Below are positions 7,184 to 15,879 of a stretch of DNA of 26,055 bases, piece by piece; positions within the stretch are counted from its first letter, which is position 1, and the number at the start of each line of letters is the position of its first letter. A program made the translations under genes and the position numbers. The notes under the pieces were generated by a model, which was not told the DNA's origin, did no database searches, and was given only the letters and a program-made list of their open reading frames with translations. The stretch is taken from IMG/VR virus record IMGVR_UViG_3300044546_000048, positions 1-26,055 of that record, one strand, 5' to 3'. The DNA comes from a virus.

Positions 7184-7492
7184 TTAGCTCAGGGCTGCGC
7201 CAACGGCAGTAACCCAAGCGGCACCAGTGCTGATGACCAAGCAATACTCGTTGTTGCCAGCGCCGTTGTCAGAGATCAAACGAACTTGGCCAGCATTGCC
7301 AGCGGCAGCGGCAGGCAAAGCGGCAGTCAGGATGGCAGGCAGGTCCACGAAGGAAGAAACTGTAACGCTGTCCACGCTGGTTGCTGCACCGAAGGTAGCG
7401 TCCACGGTAACAGCGCCAGTGGTGGCGTTAATGGTGATGTCTTGAAAGCCGTTCTCGGAGCGAACTGGGCCGTTGAATGTGGTATTTGCCAT
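7184..7492 (-). CDS. Small head-fibre or decoration-like protein (102 aa)
   Basis: The protein begins MANTTFNGPVRSENGFQDI and continues with Thr/Val-rich strands (NATTGAVTVDATFGAATS), ending ICLV-like strand region YCLVISTGAAWVTAVGAALS. 'NG.V.S.NGF' openings followed by beta strands are common in phage head-fibre or decoration proteins encoded just after the major capsid gene, as here. A GAGGAAA site precedes the ATG at 7492. It is separated from the capsid gene by a terminator and a long inverted repeat, so its expression may be set apart from that of the capsid. Confidence 0.72.
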   Translation of the reverse strand: MANTTFNGPVRSENGFQDITINATTGAVTVDATFGAATSVDSVTVSSFVDLPAILTAALPAAAAGNAGQVRLISDNGAGNNEYCLVISTGAAWVTAVGAALS

Positions 7493-7514
7493 GATTTTTT
7501 CCTCATGCGGTTAA

Positions 7515-7560
7515 GGTGTATCTGTCTGCATGACGTCGGCCCGGAGCCGTCAGATACACC
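7515..7560. repeat. Long inverted repeat between capsid gene and head-fibre gene
   Basis: GGTGTATCTG (7515-7524) pairs perfectly with CAGATACACC (7551-7560). The 26-base interior contains a further small GGC/GCC stem. It lies between the capsid terminator and the start at 7492, so a transcript reading through would fold into a long hairpin just upstream of that gene, possibly an RNase III-type processing or stability element. Confidence 0.7.
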
Positions 7561-7597
7561 GGAAAAGTCCGGGAGTGGCTGCAATATACACCAAAAG

Positions 7598-7622
7598 AAA
7601 AAGGGGCACAAGGCCCCTTTTT
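7598..7622 (-). terminator. Intrinsic terminator after the major capsid gene
   Basis: AAAAAGGGGC (7598-7607) and GCCCCTTTTT (7613-7622) form a perfect 10-bp stem around a 5-base loop, flanked by A and T runs, so it can act on either strand. It starts 10 bases after the stop of the capsid gene on the minus strand, a usual position for moderating expression of downstream late genes. Confidence 0.85.
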
Positions 7623-7631
7623 CCGCTTCTA

Positions 7632-8543
7632 TCAGGACGAACCGGGCGAACCGAAAATGCCCAGTGGGTCAGACACGCCGAACGAATAACGCTCACGGGC
7701 CTTGTAACGGACGTTGCCGGTATCAAAGTCGCCGTCCATGCCAGTAGCCATAGGCGTACGGACAAAGTGCTTCAGACCGTTAGGCACGTCAGTCAACAGG
7801 AACCAAGCGTTGGTGTCTGTCAAGAAGTGGTTAACGCAGTAGCCTTCAGGAATCGAGCCGTTGTTCTTCAAGGCGTTGATATCGTTGTCAGCAGTGCCGA
7901 CGCGCAACTCAGTCTCAAGCAGACGAGTAGCAACGAACATCAACGAAGGAGGAACGACCAACTTCTTAGGCTTAGCAGCGATCAGCAAACCACGCTCATC
8001 TGTCCAAGCAGCGATCTGAATAACAGCGTTTTCCAACGATGTTTCGTTCAAATCAGCGCCGGTAGAAGGACGGTTGCTGTTAACGCCACCAGACACCAGA
8101 GGGTGAGCTGTAGAGCACAGGACCACGCCGTCGCCGTATGTTGGGCCACCAGTAAAGGCGTTGTTCAACACAAAAGCAGCTTTAACTTGCTTGGTGTAAG
8201 CCATACCACGGGCCAAAGCCTTGGTGTAGCGGCTGGAGAGGCTGTCGTACAAGTTATCTTCCACGGCTTCTTCGGTGATGGAGAAACCCATCGCGATTGT
8301 TTCGTGTGTGTAACGTGCAGTCCATGCTTCCTGTGCATTGTCATAAGCGATGGCGGAGCCTTCGTTCTTAACAGGTGCAGCAGAGAAACCAGACAGTTTT
8401 GTTTCCTCTTCAAAGCTACGCTCCGAGGATTCGGTCTCGTAGATTTCCTTGTGCTCTTCGCCGTACTTAGCGTACTCAAGACCGAACAAAGCGTTCAGGC
8501 CGGGGAGCAGTTCTTTCAGCAGTTGTGCGCGTGAAATAGCCAT
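7632..8543 (-). CDS. Major capsid protein, Mu gpT-like, HK97 fold (303 aa)
   Basis: The order of features fits Mu-type major head subunits: a helical N terminus (MAISRAQLLKELLPGLNALF), an E-rich region (EIYETESSERSFEEETK), the segment HETIAMGFSITEEAVEDN, then FTGGPTYGDGVVLCSTAHPL and KPKKLVVPPSLMFVATRLL, and a C-terminal beta region (ERYSFGVSDPLGIFGSPGSS). Length is close to the family norm, and no separate prohead protease is visible in the window. AAGGAGT precedes the ATG. The gene lies after scaffold and decoration-like genes and is followed by a strong terminator, as expected for the most abundant virion protein. Confidence 0.92.
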   Translation of the reverse strand: MAISRAQLLKELLPGLNALFGLEYAKYGEEHKEIYETESSERSFEEETKLSGFSAAPVKNEGSAIAYDNAQEAWTARYTHETIAMGFSITEEAVEDNLYDSLSSRYTKALARGMAYTKQVKAAFVLNNAFTGGPTYGDGVVLCSTAHPLVSGGVNSNRPSTGADLNETSLENAVIQIAAWTDERGLLIAAKPKKLVVPPSLMFVATRLLETELRVGTADNDINALKNNGSIPEGYCVNHFLTDTNAWFLLTDVPNGLKHFVRTPMATGMDGDFDTGNVRYKARERYSFGVSDPLGIFGSPGSS

Positions 8544-8555
8544 GATTTAGACTCC

Positions 8556-9134
8556 TTAAACACCAGTGGTGTTGTTGTACTGGTGGGTGTTGATCTTAAC
8601 GATCAGCTCGACGTAAGCGTCGGCACCAGTAGCTGTTGCGGGCACAACGTCAATCACGCGGATTGGCAATGTGTTGGTGGTGGCGGTGCTGGAAGACAAC
8701 ACTGCGACGCCGGAATCACCAGTATTGGTGTTACCTGCGTTTTGCACCAAAGCCATGTTGGAACCAACCACACTGCGGCTTACGCTTGCAATGACGGTAG
8801 TACCAGACACAACTGCCACTTGGAAAGCAGCCATTGGATCATCAACAACATACGCAACCATGTTAGTTTGGCCAGCAGGCGCATATTGCGACTGGACTGG
8901 TTGACCAGCAGAGTTAGTGTACGAGCAACCAACAAACACGCCACATGGAGTAGCGGCAGTAGTGCCTGTATCTTTGTTGACATAACCATCAACGATCAAA
9001 ACGGTATCGCCAAAGAACGTTGCGGTGTAGCCAGAAGCCATAGGAATCTGGCGGATTGCCCCAGCGTAGGCCATGCCATCAATACGATTGATGGGTTTGA
9101 GGCCGTACGGAGCGCTGACTGTAGGATAAGCCAT
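8556..9134 (-). CDS. Capsid decoration or head-stabilising-like protein (192 aa)
   Basis: Start at 9134 (MAYPTVSAPYGLKPINRID) follows GGAG at six bases. The motifs YGLKPINRIDGMAYAGAIR, then YTATFFGDTVLIVDGYV and TPCGVFVGCSYTN, are known from a phage structural family encoded beside capsid genes; the remainder is Ala/Thr/Val-rich beta sequence ending VELIVKINTHQYNN. It stands directly upstream of the major capsid gene, with 12 bases between, which suits a head protein made in similar amounts. Role is inferred from neighbours. Confidence 0.78.
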   Translation of the reverse strand: MAYPTVSAPYGLKPINRIDGMAYAGAIRQIPMASGYTATFFGDTVLIVDGYVNKDTGTTAATPCGVFVGCSYTNSAGQPVQSQYAPAGQTNMVAYVVDDPMAAFQVAVVSGTTVIASVSRSVVGSNMALVQNAGNTNTGDSGVAVLSSSTATTNTLPIRVIDVVPATATGADAYVELIVKINTHQYNNTTGV

Positions 9135-9152
9135 TGTGAACTCCAAAAAAGA

Positions 9153-9605
9153 TTAAGTACCTTTACCGAAAGTGACTTTGGAGCTACGTTCTTTAAACAT
9201 AGGCATCCGTGGGTCATTCTCGCGCATGTAAGTGTTATCCACCGAAGCCATTTGAGCCTCCGCTTGTTTGCGGTAATACTCATCTCGCTGCTGTGTGAAT
9301 TCCACAGGTGTTTTGCAGAGCAATAGACCGCCTACTTCCACACAGTCTGGGAACTTCGGGTTTGAAGAACCAAACAAGCGGATTTCGGGGTGGTCAATAG
9401 CTCTAACGGGTTCCCAGCCTTCGCGTAACTTTCCAGAAATGTTAGTGGCGTCATCTTTGCCAAGAGAGCTGATACGAATCCAGCGAAACGCATAACCCGG
9501 CTCCGGATTGGGGTCGGGTAGAAGTTGAGGGGGCATCCATTGCTTTGGACGCTCCGCTGCATCGCGTGTATCAAGTTCCCGTGCTAAACGTGTTGACTTT
9601 TCCAT
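9153..9605 (-). CDS. Head-region protein of unknown function (150 aa)
   Basis: Start at 9605 (MEKSTRLARELDTRDAAER) leaves seven bases after AAGGA; an ATG at 9611 overlaps the upstream stop (ATGA) but sits too close to that site. The core contains AFRWIRISSLGKDDATNIS, then GWEPVRAIDHPEI, LLLCKTPVEFTQQRDEYY and a charged C terminus. No enzyme motif or membrane helix is seen. Genes of this type sit between scaffold and capsid in related phages and are annotated hypothetical or structural. It may help procapsid assembly. Confidence 0.75.
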   Translation of the reverse strand: MEKSTRLARELDTRDAAERPKQWMPPQLLPDPNPEPGYAFRWIRISSLGKDDATNISGKLREGWEPVRAIDHPEIRLFGSSNPKFPDCVEVGGLLLCKTPVEFTQQRDEYYRKQAEAQMASVDNTYMRENDPRMPMFKERSSKVTFGKGT

Positions 9606-9607
9606 GT

Positions 9608-10555
9608 TCATTTCCTTAACTGTTCTTCCGCAACCTTACGAGCATAAAGGTCCAAAGGAACTCCAAGCCGCTTGGCGATGTTCACCTGTGTCTGCGTAAG
9701 CACGATCTTTTTAGGCGCTGTGCTACGGGTTGCAGGTGCAACGTTTGATTTTCTCAACGAAGTTGGCGCATTCGTCGGTCTCTCAGACTCAAACTGATCT
9801 GGGAAAACTTGTCTAACTCGAGAATTTAACTTCTCGTAATACTCGCTGGACTGAGGATCAACTCCAGATTTAACTAGCTTGGTGTGGAGTCCAAGTGCAA
9901 AGCTAGTCATCTCATCATCAGAACCAAACCACTTATTCTCTGATTGCCAAGCCAGCGCTTTTTGGTCGACTGGAGGCTGATTTACTACTTGTTGTTGAGT
10001 TTGTACCTCAGTTTTTTCCCCCTGTAAAGGGGCGGGTCTAAAATTGTTCACGCGATCCATTTTGGATTTAGCGGTAATTAACGCGTCCTGCGCCTCAACA
10101 ACAGCGTCTGAATCGCCTGATTCGTAGGCTTCTTTGTACTTGGCTTTGGCTTTTTCAACCTCATTACCAACCACTCGTTTAGCCTGCTCAAGCAACGCCT
10201 GCTGGTTTGTATTCAGAGAACCCTTGAGTTTCTTGTTCTCTTCTACAACAGTTTGGGCAATACGTAGTGCTTCCTCGCGCTCGCGCTCTGCTAACTCTTT
10301 AGCCCGGCGCTCCTCGTGGTAACCCTTTGTAAAATGCTGAATGCGCTTGCGCACGCCCTCATCGTATTTATTCAGCTCGTCCTCAGCGAAGTCCTTTGGC
10401 GGGTCTTCCATTGGTCGGCGACCACGATCCTCAGCCGGAGTGTCATCGACTACTTCGACTTCCGTTTCTTCGCCCTCAATTTCAAACTCAACCTTTTCTT
10501 CTTGGTTGGTTTTACTTTCGCGCTCGTCAGGGAATTTAAATTCTTCTGTGGCCAT
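9608..10555 (-). CDS. Probable capsid scaffolding protein (315 aa)
   Basis: The protein has the usual scaffold layout: an acidic N terminus (EKVEFEIEGEETEVEVVDD, residues 20-38), a long charged coiled coil from about 75 to 165 (RRAKELAEREREEALRIAQ, then AKAKYKEAYESG), a Gln/Pro-rich linker (QTQQQVVNQPP) and a basic C-terminal part (SLRKSNVAPATRSTAPKK, then TQVNIAKRLGVPLDLYARK) that could bind the capsid protein. It lies a few genes after the portal and before the capsid gene, the standard place. There is no sequence sign of an internal protease. Assignment is by layout and context. Confidence 0.8.
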   Translation of the reverse strand: MATEEFKFPDERESKTNQEEKVEFEIEGEETEVEVVDDTPAEDRGRRPMEDPPKDFAEDELNKYDEGVRKRIQHFTKGYHEERRAKELAEREREEALRIAQTVVEENKKLKGSLNTNQQALLEQAKRVVGNEVEKAKAKYKEAYESGDSDAVVEAQDALITAKSKMDRVNNFRPAPLQGEKTEVQTQQQVVNQPPVDQKALAWQSENKWFGSDDEMTSFALGLHTKLVKSGVDPQSSEYYEKLNSRVRQVFPDQFESERPTNAPTSLRKSNVAPATRSTAPKKIVLTQTQVNIAKRLGVPLDLYARKVAEEQLRK

Positions 10556-10564
10556 GATTGCTCC

Positions 10565-10969
10565 TTAGTTGGGGCGCTGAATACCGCGAGGGTCTTGCAC
10601 AACTGCTTGGATGGAATCATCGTTAATGAGCCTCCACTCAGTGCCGTGGATTTTCATGCGGGTCCCTGTATTAGGGCGAACCAACACAAAATCACCAACT
10701 TTGCAGCTCGGGCCACTTGGAAAACGGCTAGCGTCTTTAAACGCATCGGGGCCAATCTTGGCCACAAATAACACGGGGGACAAAAGCTCCTCGTGGTACA
10801 TGGCAGTAGCAGACTTCAAAATTCCAGTCTCGCTAAACTCTTCCTCGGCCTTGGGCAGCATACACAGCAAGTGGTATGTAGCTGGATCGGGCACTTGTTT
10901 GGCTTTCTCTTCGGCGGTGGTGTTTAGCACACCGCTTAGATCAACCGCATTAACATCAAATTCAGTCAT
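10565..10969 (-). CDS. GroES-like co-chaperonin (134 aa)
   Basis: The C-terminal half follows the GroES beta-barrel pattern: EEFSETGILKSATAM (mobile-loop region), SPVLFVAKIGPDAF, CKVGDFVLVRPNTGTRMKIHG and EWRLINDDSIQAVVQDP. Phage co-chaperonins such as T4 gp31 replace or assist host GroES in folding the capsid protein, and this gene sits in the head cluster, which fits. Start at 10969 (MTEFDVNAVDLSGVL) is chosen on AAGGA eight bases upstream; an upstream GTG is possible. The first 35 residues are extra to a minimal GroES. It overlaps the gene upstream by eight bases (ATGACTGA). Confidence 0.82.
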   Translation of the reverse strand: MTEFDVNAVDLSGVLNTTAEEKAKQVPDPATYHLLCMLPKAEEEFSETGILKSATAMYHEELLSPVLFVAKIGPDAFKDASRFPSGPSCKVGDFVLVRPNTGTRMKIHGTEWRLINDDSIQAVVQDPRGIQRPN

Positions 10970-11159
10970 CGTCAGAGTCCTTAAGTTTACGCACGAGGTC
11001 ACCTATTTCGTACTGAACGGTCTGGAGACCTCGGATAAAACCGCTCAGTTCTTTGTAGTGATCGTAGGATTTCGCGCTACCATCACACAAAACTTGTACC
11101 TGACTCTTACGATGCTCTTCGATTTTGGAAGAGAGCAATTCCAGAATTTTTTTGTCCAT
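10962..11159 (-). CDS. Small helical protein (65 aa)
   Basis: The protein (MDKKILELLSSKIEEHRKS, then YKELSGFIRGLQTVQYEIG and LVRKLKDSDDD) is almost wholly helical with heptad-spaced hydrophobics, suggesting a coiled-coil dimer. Small proteins of this sort occur between portal and scaffold genes in several podovirus-like genomes. It lies two bases downstream of the portal gene and overlaps the GroES-like gene by eight bases, so it belongs to the head operon. No function is known to me. Confidence 0.7.
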   Translation of the reverse strand: MDKKILELLSSKIEEHRKSQVQVLCDGSAKSYDHYKELSGFIRGLQTVQYEIGDLVRKLKDSDDD

Positions 11160-11161
11160 GT

Positions 11162-13681
11162 TTAGCCTTTATTCGGGGGTTGCTGGGCCTGCATCATCTT
11201 CTGCATCATGGCCATCTTGTGCTGCTCATCGCTCTGCCCCATGCCCTGCTGGTGCGTTTGTTGCTGCTGCTGTTGAGCTTGTTGCTGGCTAGCCACTTCC
11301 AAGGCGTGGAGTTCCTGTGCCTGCATGATCTCTTGCTGCGTGCGCATAGCCGCCATGTTCGGGTCTTCACCTGTTTTGGCCGCGCTATCTCGTGCTTTGA
11401 GCGCCAGCTCTTCCGCTTTTATCTGCAAGTCGCCCTTGACCTTGAGCAACTTAGTCTCGGCTTCCTTGGCACTGATTTGAAGCTCGGCTTGCTGCATCTG
11501 CACCAGCGGGTCTTGCTGCATCTGCTGGTTTTGCTGCTGTTGAGCTTGAGCCATGTTTGCATTGAGCAACTGAGCTGACGCTTGTGCAACCAACTGAGAC
11601 AACTGAACCTCGACCTGCTCTGGCAACTGCTCTCCGGGTGGCGGCAGTGGCACGCCCATCTGCTCTTCGATCTTGCGACGGTACGCAAACGCCAAGTGCT
11701 CGGAAATGTGAGCTTGAACAGCGGCCATCATCTGCTGCGCCATAGGGTTCTGGCCCATCTGCGCTGCAATCATCGGGTCTTTCAAGAACGTAGTGTGCAC
11801 AGCGATGTGTGCGTCTTGGTCCTGATAGATGAACGCCCGTGTAGGCTCGCCACGCAAGAAGCCCATGTTCTCGCTGATCGGGTCTTTCGGCTTCTCGTCA
11901 TCCTTAGTAGGTACAAGCTTGTCAGCGTTCTTGATGCCCAAGACTTCAATCATCTGGCGGTGCAACTGAGGCAAGTCATAAATCTGCGGAGCGCCTTGGG
12001 CCAACTGGATCACAGCCTGATACTGCATGATCCGCTGCGCCATCGTCGCACTGTTCGGATCACTCACGGGGATCACGTCCACCATGTCGTAGTCGCCCTG
12101 CTTGGCCATGCGGTCGCCACTGGCCGGGTCGTACTCATACTCTGTGGGGGCGTAGTCGCGGATGATATTCTTCAAGAGCTTAAACTCTTGCTTCATGCTG
12201 TAGTGCACCCGCGCCTGCACCGCGCTCATGGTTTTTAACTGTCGCTCAAGGATGGCAAGTGTCGTCCCGACAGGTGCATTGGCGCTCATGTCACTGACTT
12301 TCATATCAGCAACCGAACCCAGTCGGCGACCTTCCTCCGTGATCTTATCTAGCAACCCGGCCAGAACCATTGACGGTTCTTTGTACGGCAGAGCCATGAT
12401 GTTGTCGCGGATAGAGCCAGACGGCACGTCCATGTCGCGGAACTCGCCCGGAGAGATTGGGGTGTCGTCGTCTTTAATACGCAAGCCACGGGTCTTCAAG
12501 CCGCCGGGCAAGTTAGACAGCGTACCGGCGTCGATCAACTGACGAATCAGCGAAGTGCCAGCGCGAGCGTATCCACCAATCAGGTGGATGAAACCAAACC
12601 CATAAGCGCCAAAGCCCGGAATGTAGTCGTACTGAACAAAGTGCTGGCGCTTGATCTTGAGTGTGTCTTCCTCTTCCCAGTTGCGGTAGATAGACAGAAT
12701 CTTGCTTGTGCCCTTGTCAATAGAGATGATATACGGCAGTGCAATATCATCCTCGTCCTCGTAACCCGGCAAGTTGTAGTCAATCTGAATCTCGTAGATT
12801 TGGTAGCGGTCGTCGTCCGTAAGGGAATACCCTTGCTCGTCCGCTTTCTTTTTCTCCACGTCTGTGTGCACCTGCGCTGGCTCGCCCAGTTCAACGTCTT
12901 TGTAGAACCCTGCGACTTGTAGCTTCTTCAGGTCGTTCTTGGTCTTGCGCATGACGTGCGTAACGCGCTCTGCCGTACGTGCACCCGAGGAGCCGTAGGG
13001 AATTATGATGTCCTCAGCAGGAATAAACACCGAAGTCTGGCGTCCCAAGCTGGGATCAAAATACACCTTCTTAAACGCCGAGCCAGCCAGACCCAAGTTG
13101 AACAGCATGCGCTCGTGTTCTGGGCGGTACTCAGACATCACCTCAGTAAGCTGGTAGTTCATGTCTTCCCGTACACGCTCAGCGGCTTGCTCTTTAAGCT
13201 TGTCAATCGCACCGATGATCTCGGTCTTGACTGGGCCTTGAGCTGGGAACGTCTCAATGATTGTCTCGGACTGGAAACGAACAGCAGCTTCTGTCAGCAC
13301 TGTGGAGTACACCCCGCAAGCTCCGAGCCACGGCTCAGTGCGTTCTTCGTACTTCATACCCAGAACATCCAAGCCCTTGACGAACATCTCAACCCAGTCT
13401 TTACGGCTGGCAATGTCTCCGTCAACATCGCCCATGATGTCGCCTGCAATCTTCTCTAGCTCGCCCTCGTCTATAAACTCAGCAAGGTTGGAGTCAAACT
13501 CTTCCCCTTCTTTGCCCTCGTCAGGCATCAAGTCAATCTCAATACCGTCCATATTGACAAGCACGCCGTCAGGGTTTTCTATCTGAATCTCAATTTCAGA
13601 CATATCGTCTGAGATGTCGTCTTCTTCGCTCAAACCAAGCGGGGCTTGCGCCAGAGAGGGGAACATATTCGTGGCCATCAT
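11162..13681 (-). CDS. Portal protein, P22-like size class (839 aa)
   Basis: Length, position directly after TerL, and segments such as WVEMFVKGLDVLGMKYEER (near residue 95), WLGACGVYSTVLTEAAVRF, FNLGLAGSAFKKVYFDP and VPAEDI-like 'FIPAEDIIIPYG' identify a portal of the larger type seen in P22- or epsilon15-like podoviruses. The first 70 residues are acidic, and the last ~150 are Gln/Met/Ala-rich (AQAQQQQNQQMQQDP, later QQQAQQQQQQTHQQ), resembling the extended helical barrel of long portals. Two adjacent ATGs (13681, 13678) follow AAGGA; either may be used. It forms the DNA gateway and docks the terminase. Confidence 0.92.
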   Translation of the reverse strand: MMATNMFPSLAQAPLGLSEEDDISDDMSEIEIQIENPDGVLVNMDGIEIDLMPDEGKEGEEFDSNLAEFIDEGELEKIAGDIMGDVDGDIASRKDWVEMFVKGLDVLGMKYEERTEPWLGACGVYSTVLTEAAVRFQSETIIETFPAQGPVKTEIIGAIDKLKEQAAERVREDMNYQLTEVMSEYRPEHERMLFNLGLAGSAFKKVYFDPSLGRQTSVFIPAEDIIIPYGSSGARTAERVTHVMRKTKNDLKKLQVAGFYKDVELGEPAQVHTDVEKKKADEQGYSLTDDDRYQIYEIQIDYNLPGYEDEDDIALPYIISIDKGTSKILSIYRNWEEEDTLKIKRQHFVQYDYIPGFGAYGFGFIHLIGGYARAGTSLIRQLIDAGTLSNLPGGLKTRGLRIKDDDTPISPGEFRDMDVPSGSIRDNIMALPYKEPSMVLAGLLDKITEEGRRLGSVADMKVSDMSANAPVGTTLAILERQLKTMSAVQARVHYSMKQEFKLLKNIIRDYAPTEYEYDPASGDRMAKQGDYDMVDVIPVSDPNSATMAQRIMQYQAVIQLAQGAPQIYDLPQLHRQMIEVLGIKNADKLVPTKDDEKPKDPISENMGFLRGEPTRAFIYQDQDAHIAVHTTFLKDPMIAAQMGQNPMAQQMMAAVQAHISEHLAFAYRRKIEEQMGVPLPPPGEQLPEQVEVQLSQLVAQASAQLLNANMAQAQQQQNQQMQQDPLVQMQQAELQISAKEAETKLLKVKGDLQIKAEELALKARDSAAKTGEDPNMAAMRTQQEIMQAQELHALEVASQQQAQQQQQQTHQQGMGQSDEQHKMAMMQKMMQAQQPPNKG

Positions 13682-13687
13682 TTATCC

Positions 13688-15211
13688 TTAGTAGTACGCA
13701 TTGCGTCGACTGGATTTGAACAACTTGACTTCGTCCGGCTCATCGCTGGGAAGTCGAAGGAATCCACCCTGCCTAAAACGCATCAAAGCAAGTGTTGTTG
13801 CGTCAACCAAGTCATCATGCTCGCCTGACGGAAACGCCCCAATTTCATCGACTAATTCTTCAGCCCAACGAGTTTGGGGAACCCACACTTTCCCAGACGC
13901 AATTATGTCTGATACTGAGTTTAGCCGGGCAATTTTGTCTTGCCCTTTGCTTGGCGTGTATTCCATCACAGGAATACCCATAGCCCTAAGTTCGTAGATT
14001 AGCGGAGCCCCGGTAGCCTTCTTCTCGATAAGCAACCCATCAGGCTCCCACTCTTTGTACTCGTTGAGCACGTCCTTCTTCAGCTCAACCCACTCAACCC
14101 GCTTCTTGTACGTGTTGAGCAAAATGATGTTTGGGCGCAAGTCGTCTTGTTCGCAGTTAAAAATGCCCCAAGTCGTACCCGCAGAATAGTCAGCCCGCTG
14201 GTTTTTCTCAAACGCCGTGTCCCATGTCTGAAGAATATAGTCACACCGTGGTGGCGTTTCAGGCTCCCATATCTTCCACCAATCGCGTTTAATAATCGCC
14301 GACTCGTTACCGACAGGATTTTGCTGATACTGGGCCTGCCACTTGGAATTGGGCAGTTCTTCGTGCAGCGCTTCAAGCTCTTCCTTGGACCAAAACTCTG
14401 GCCAAAGTGGGTTCCCGCTTGGGAGGATGGCCGGAAATTCGATAACTTCCCAGTCGTTTTCACCCCGCAAAGCTGCGTTTTTGAGCACTTGGCCCGTTAA
14501 ATCGCGCTGTGCCCAGCGTGTCATCACAATAACAATGGCCCCACCGGGCTGCAAACGCTGACGTGGACCTGACGTGTACCACTCGTACACCTTGTCATAG
14601 ACTTCTGGGTTGACTGCGGCCATCGCAGCCTCTTGTTCTGAGTGCGGGTCGTCAATAATCAGCAGGTCAGCACCTTTACCGGTCACTGTACCCCCCACAC
14701 CAATCGCAAAATAGTCACCACCCTTGCTGGTGTTCCATCTTCCGGCAGCTTTTGAGTCAGCTTGGAGCTGCAACTCGGGGAAAATGTTGGAATAGACCTC
14801 GGAATCGACCAAATTTCGCACTTTTCGACCAAAACCGACCGCCAATTCGCCCGTGTTGGACGACTGGATTACTTTTTTGCCCGGAAACTTGCCCAAAAAC
14901 CAAGCAGGTAGTAAGTAAGAGGCAAACTCTGACTTAGTGTGGCGAGGAGGCATATTAATAATGAGGCGCTTGCATTCTCCACGGGCTACCCTTTCAAAAG
15001 CTTCTGCCATTCGCTTGTGGTGCTTGCCCGCAATGAACGTAGGCCACACCCGTTTGGTGAAATGGATGAACTTTTCCTGAGATAGCTCACGTTCTTTGAG
15101 CTTCTCCAAATGTATAAGCTGCTTCTCTAGTACCCGCAGGTCCGTGTCCGATAACTTTCCAGCAGCTACCAGAGTTTCGATATCGTTAAGAGAGACTTGT
15201 TCGTCAGTCAT
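13688..15211 (-). CDS. terL: Large terminase subunit TerL (507 aa)
   Basis: Counting from MTDEQVSLND, an ATPase domain shows a Walker A-like segment MPPRHTKSE (87-95) and Walker B LLIIDDPHSE (183-192), with the coupling-type motif VIVMTRWAQRD (227-237). The nuclease domain carries QTWDTAF (Asp331), LLIEKKATG (Glu396) and the acidic GEHDDLVDATT (463-473). All key residues are present, so it should be active in cutting and pumping DNA. The start at 15211 overlaps the upstream gene by eight bases (ATGACTGA) without a strong Shine-Dalgarno, so coupling is likely; a TTG at 15250 is the alternative. Confidence 0.95.
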   Translation of the reverse strand: MTDEQVSLNDIETLVAAGKLSDTDLRVLEKQLIHLEKLKERELSQEKFIHFTKRVWPTFIAGKHHKRMAEAFERVARGECKRLIINMPPRHTKSEFASYLLPAWFLGKFPGKKVIQSSNTGELAVGFGRKVRNLVDSEVYSNIFPELQLQADSKAAGRWNTSKGGDYFAIGVGGTVTGKGADLLIIDDPHSEQEAAMAAVNPEVYDKVYEWYTSGPRQRLQPGGAIVIVMTRWAQRDLTGQVLKNAALRGENDWEVIEFPAILPSGNPLWPEFWSKEELEALHEELPNSKWQAQYQQNPVGNESAIIKRDWWKIWEPETPPRCDYILQTWDTAFEKNQRADYSAGTTWGIFNCEQDDLRPNIILLNTYKKRVEWVELKKDVLNEYKEWEPDGLLIEKKATGAPLIYELRAMGIPVMEYTPSKGQDKIARLNSVSDIIASGKVWVPQTRWAEELVDEIGAFPSGEHDDLVDATTLALMRFRQGGFLRLPSDEPDEVKLFKSSRRNAYY

Positions 15212-15818
15212 TGGTAGGTTCTTCTTCGGAATCTTCCATAACTTCTTCAACTTCCGCCGACTCGATCATTTCGTAGCCCGGTGTGCCTAGCTGAGCATCC
15301 AGATCGTCTAGCGGCGTGATGTCCGCTACGTCCGTATTAAGCAACCGCTTGATCCGCTCCTTAATTGAGTTCTCAAGAGACTTGGAAGTGGTGTGGTGCA
15401 CAGTAATCTCGCTGCGCTCGGTAAAAATACCGATATCTGAATGCTTGCCGAGTAGCTCAAGCGCCTTGATCTCAATCTTTGGGTCGCCGCAGTCGGACAG
15501 CTCAATCAGTTTGTTGGTAATCAGGTTGCGTGCTTGTTGCGCATCTGCAACAGCTTGGAAGTCGTACCGTTTGAGGATGGCCGAAGCGGCAGCGGCTTGG
15601 CCGGAGGACTTAATGTGTTGGGGTGTCTTGGCAGCTTTTGTAACAAGCTCGACAGCCTTAGCGCCATCTTTCTCGTTGAAGTCTACGCCCCCGCCGAGTT
15701 GCTCGATGAAGTTGATTGTGTTGGCCGCAATCGCAATGCCATCCTTCTGAGTCGCGGGAGACTCTTCGGACAAATCAAATGGGATCGGATGATCCGGGGT
15801 AGGGTTCAATTTAATCAC
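15204..15818 (-). CDS. Probable small terminase subunit (204 aa)
   Basis: It is the first late gene, directly upstream of TerL and overlapping it by eight bases. The middle is helical (AAAASAILKRYDFQAVADA, then NLITNKLIELSDCGDP and IEIKALELLGKHSDIGIF), the last resembling the small-terminase pattern 'KALELLGKH..IGIF.ER'. The C terminus is very acidic (ESAEVEEVMEDSEEEP). The only good start is GTG at 15818, with no clear ribosome binding site, so initiation may be weak. TerS would recognise packaging DNA; that role is inferred from position and this motif. Confidence 0.75.
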   Translation of the reverse strand: MIKLNPTPDHPIPFDLSEESPATQKDGIAIAANTINFIEQLGGGVDFNEKDGAKAVELVTKAAKTPQHIKSSGQAAAASAILKRYDFQAVADAQQARNLITNKLIELSDCGDPKIEIKALELLGKHSDIGIFTERSEITVHHTTSKSLENSIKERIKRLLNTDVADITPLDDLDAQLGTPGYEMIESAEVEEVMEDSEEEPTND

Positions 15819-15850
15819 CGGGTAAGCGCACCAATGAAAGGAATGCCTGA

Positions 15851-15879
15851 AATGTAACAGCGTTTCAAAATTTTTGCAA
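15851..15879 (-). promoter_or_regulatory. Candidate late promoter on the minus strand
   Basis: On the minus strand TTGCAA (15874-15879) and TACATT (15851-15856) are 17 bases apart, a tolerable sigma70 arrangement (four of six matches in each box). Transcription would begin roughly 25 bases before the first late gene. The -35 lies inside a 20-bp AT palindrome. The match is modest and the late operon may use another signal. Confidence 0.35.

Noticed and set aside
7530-8534. Long plus-strand open frame of 334 codons
   Set aside because: It lies wholly antisense to the major capsid gene and its translation has no recognisable domain; it reflects the codon pattern of the capsid gene.
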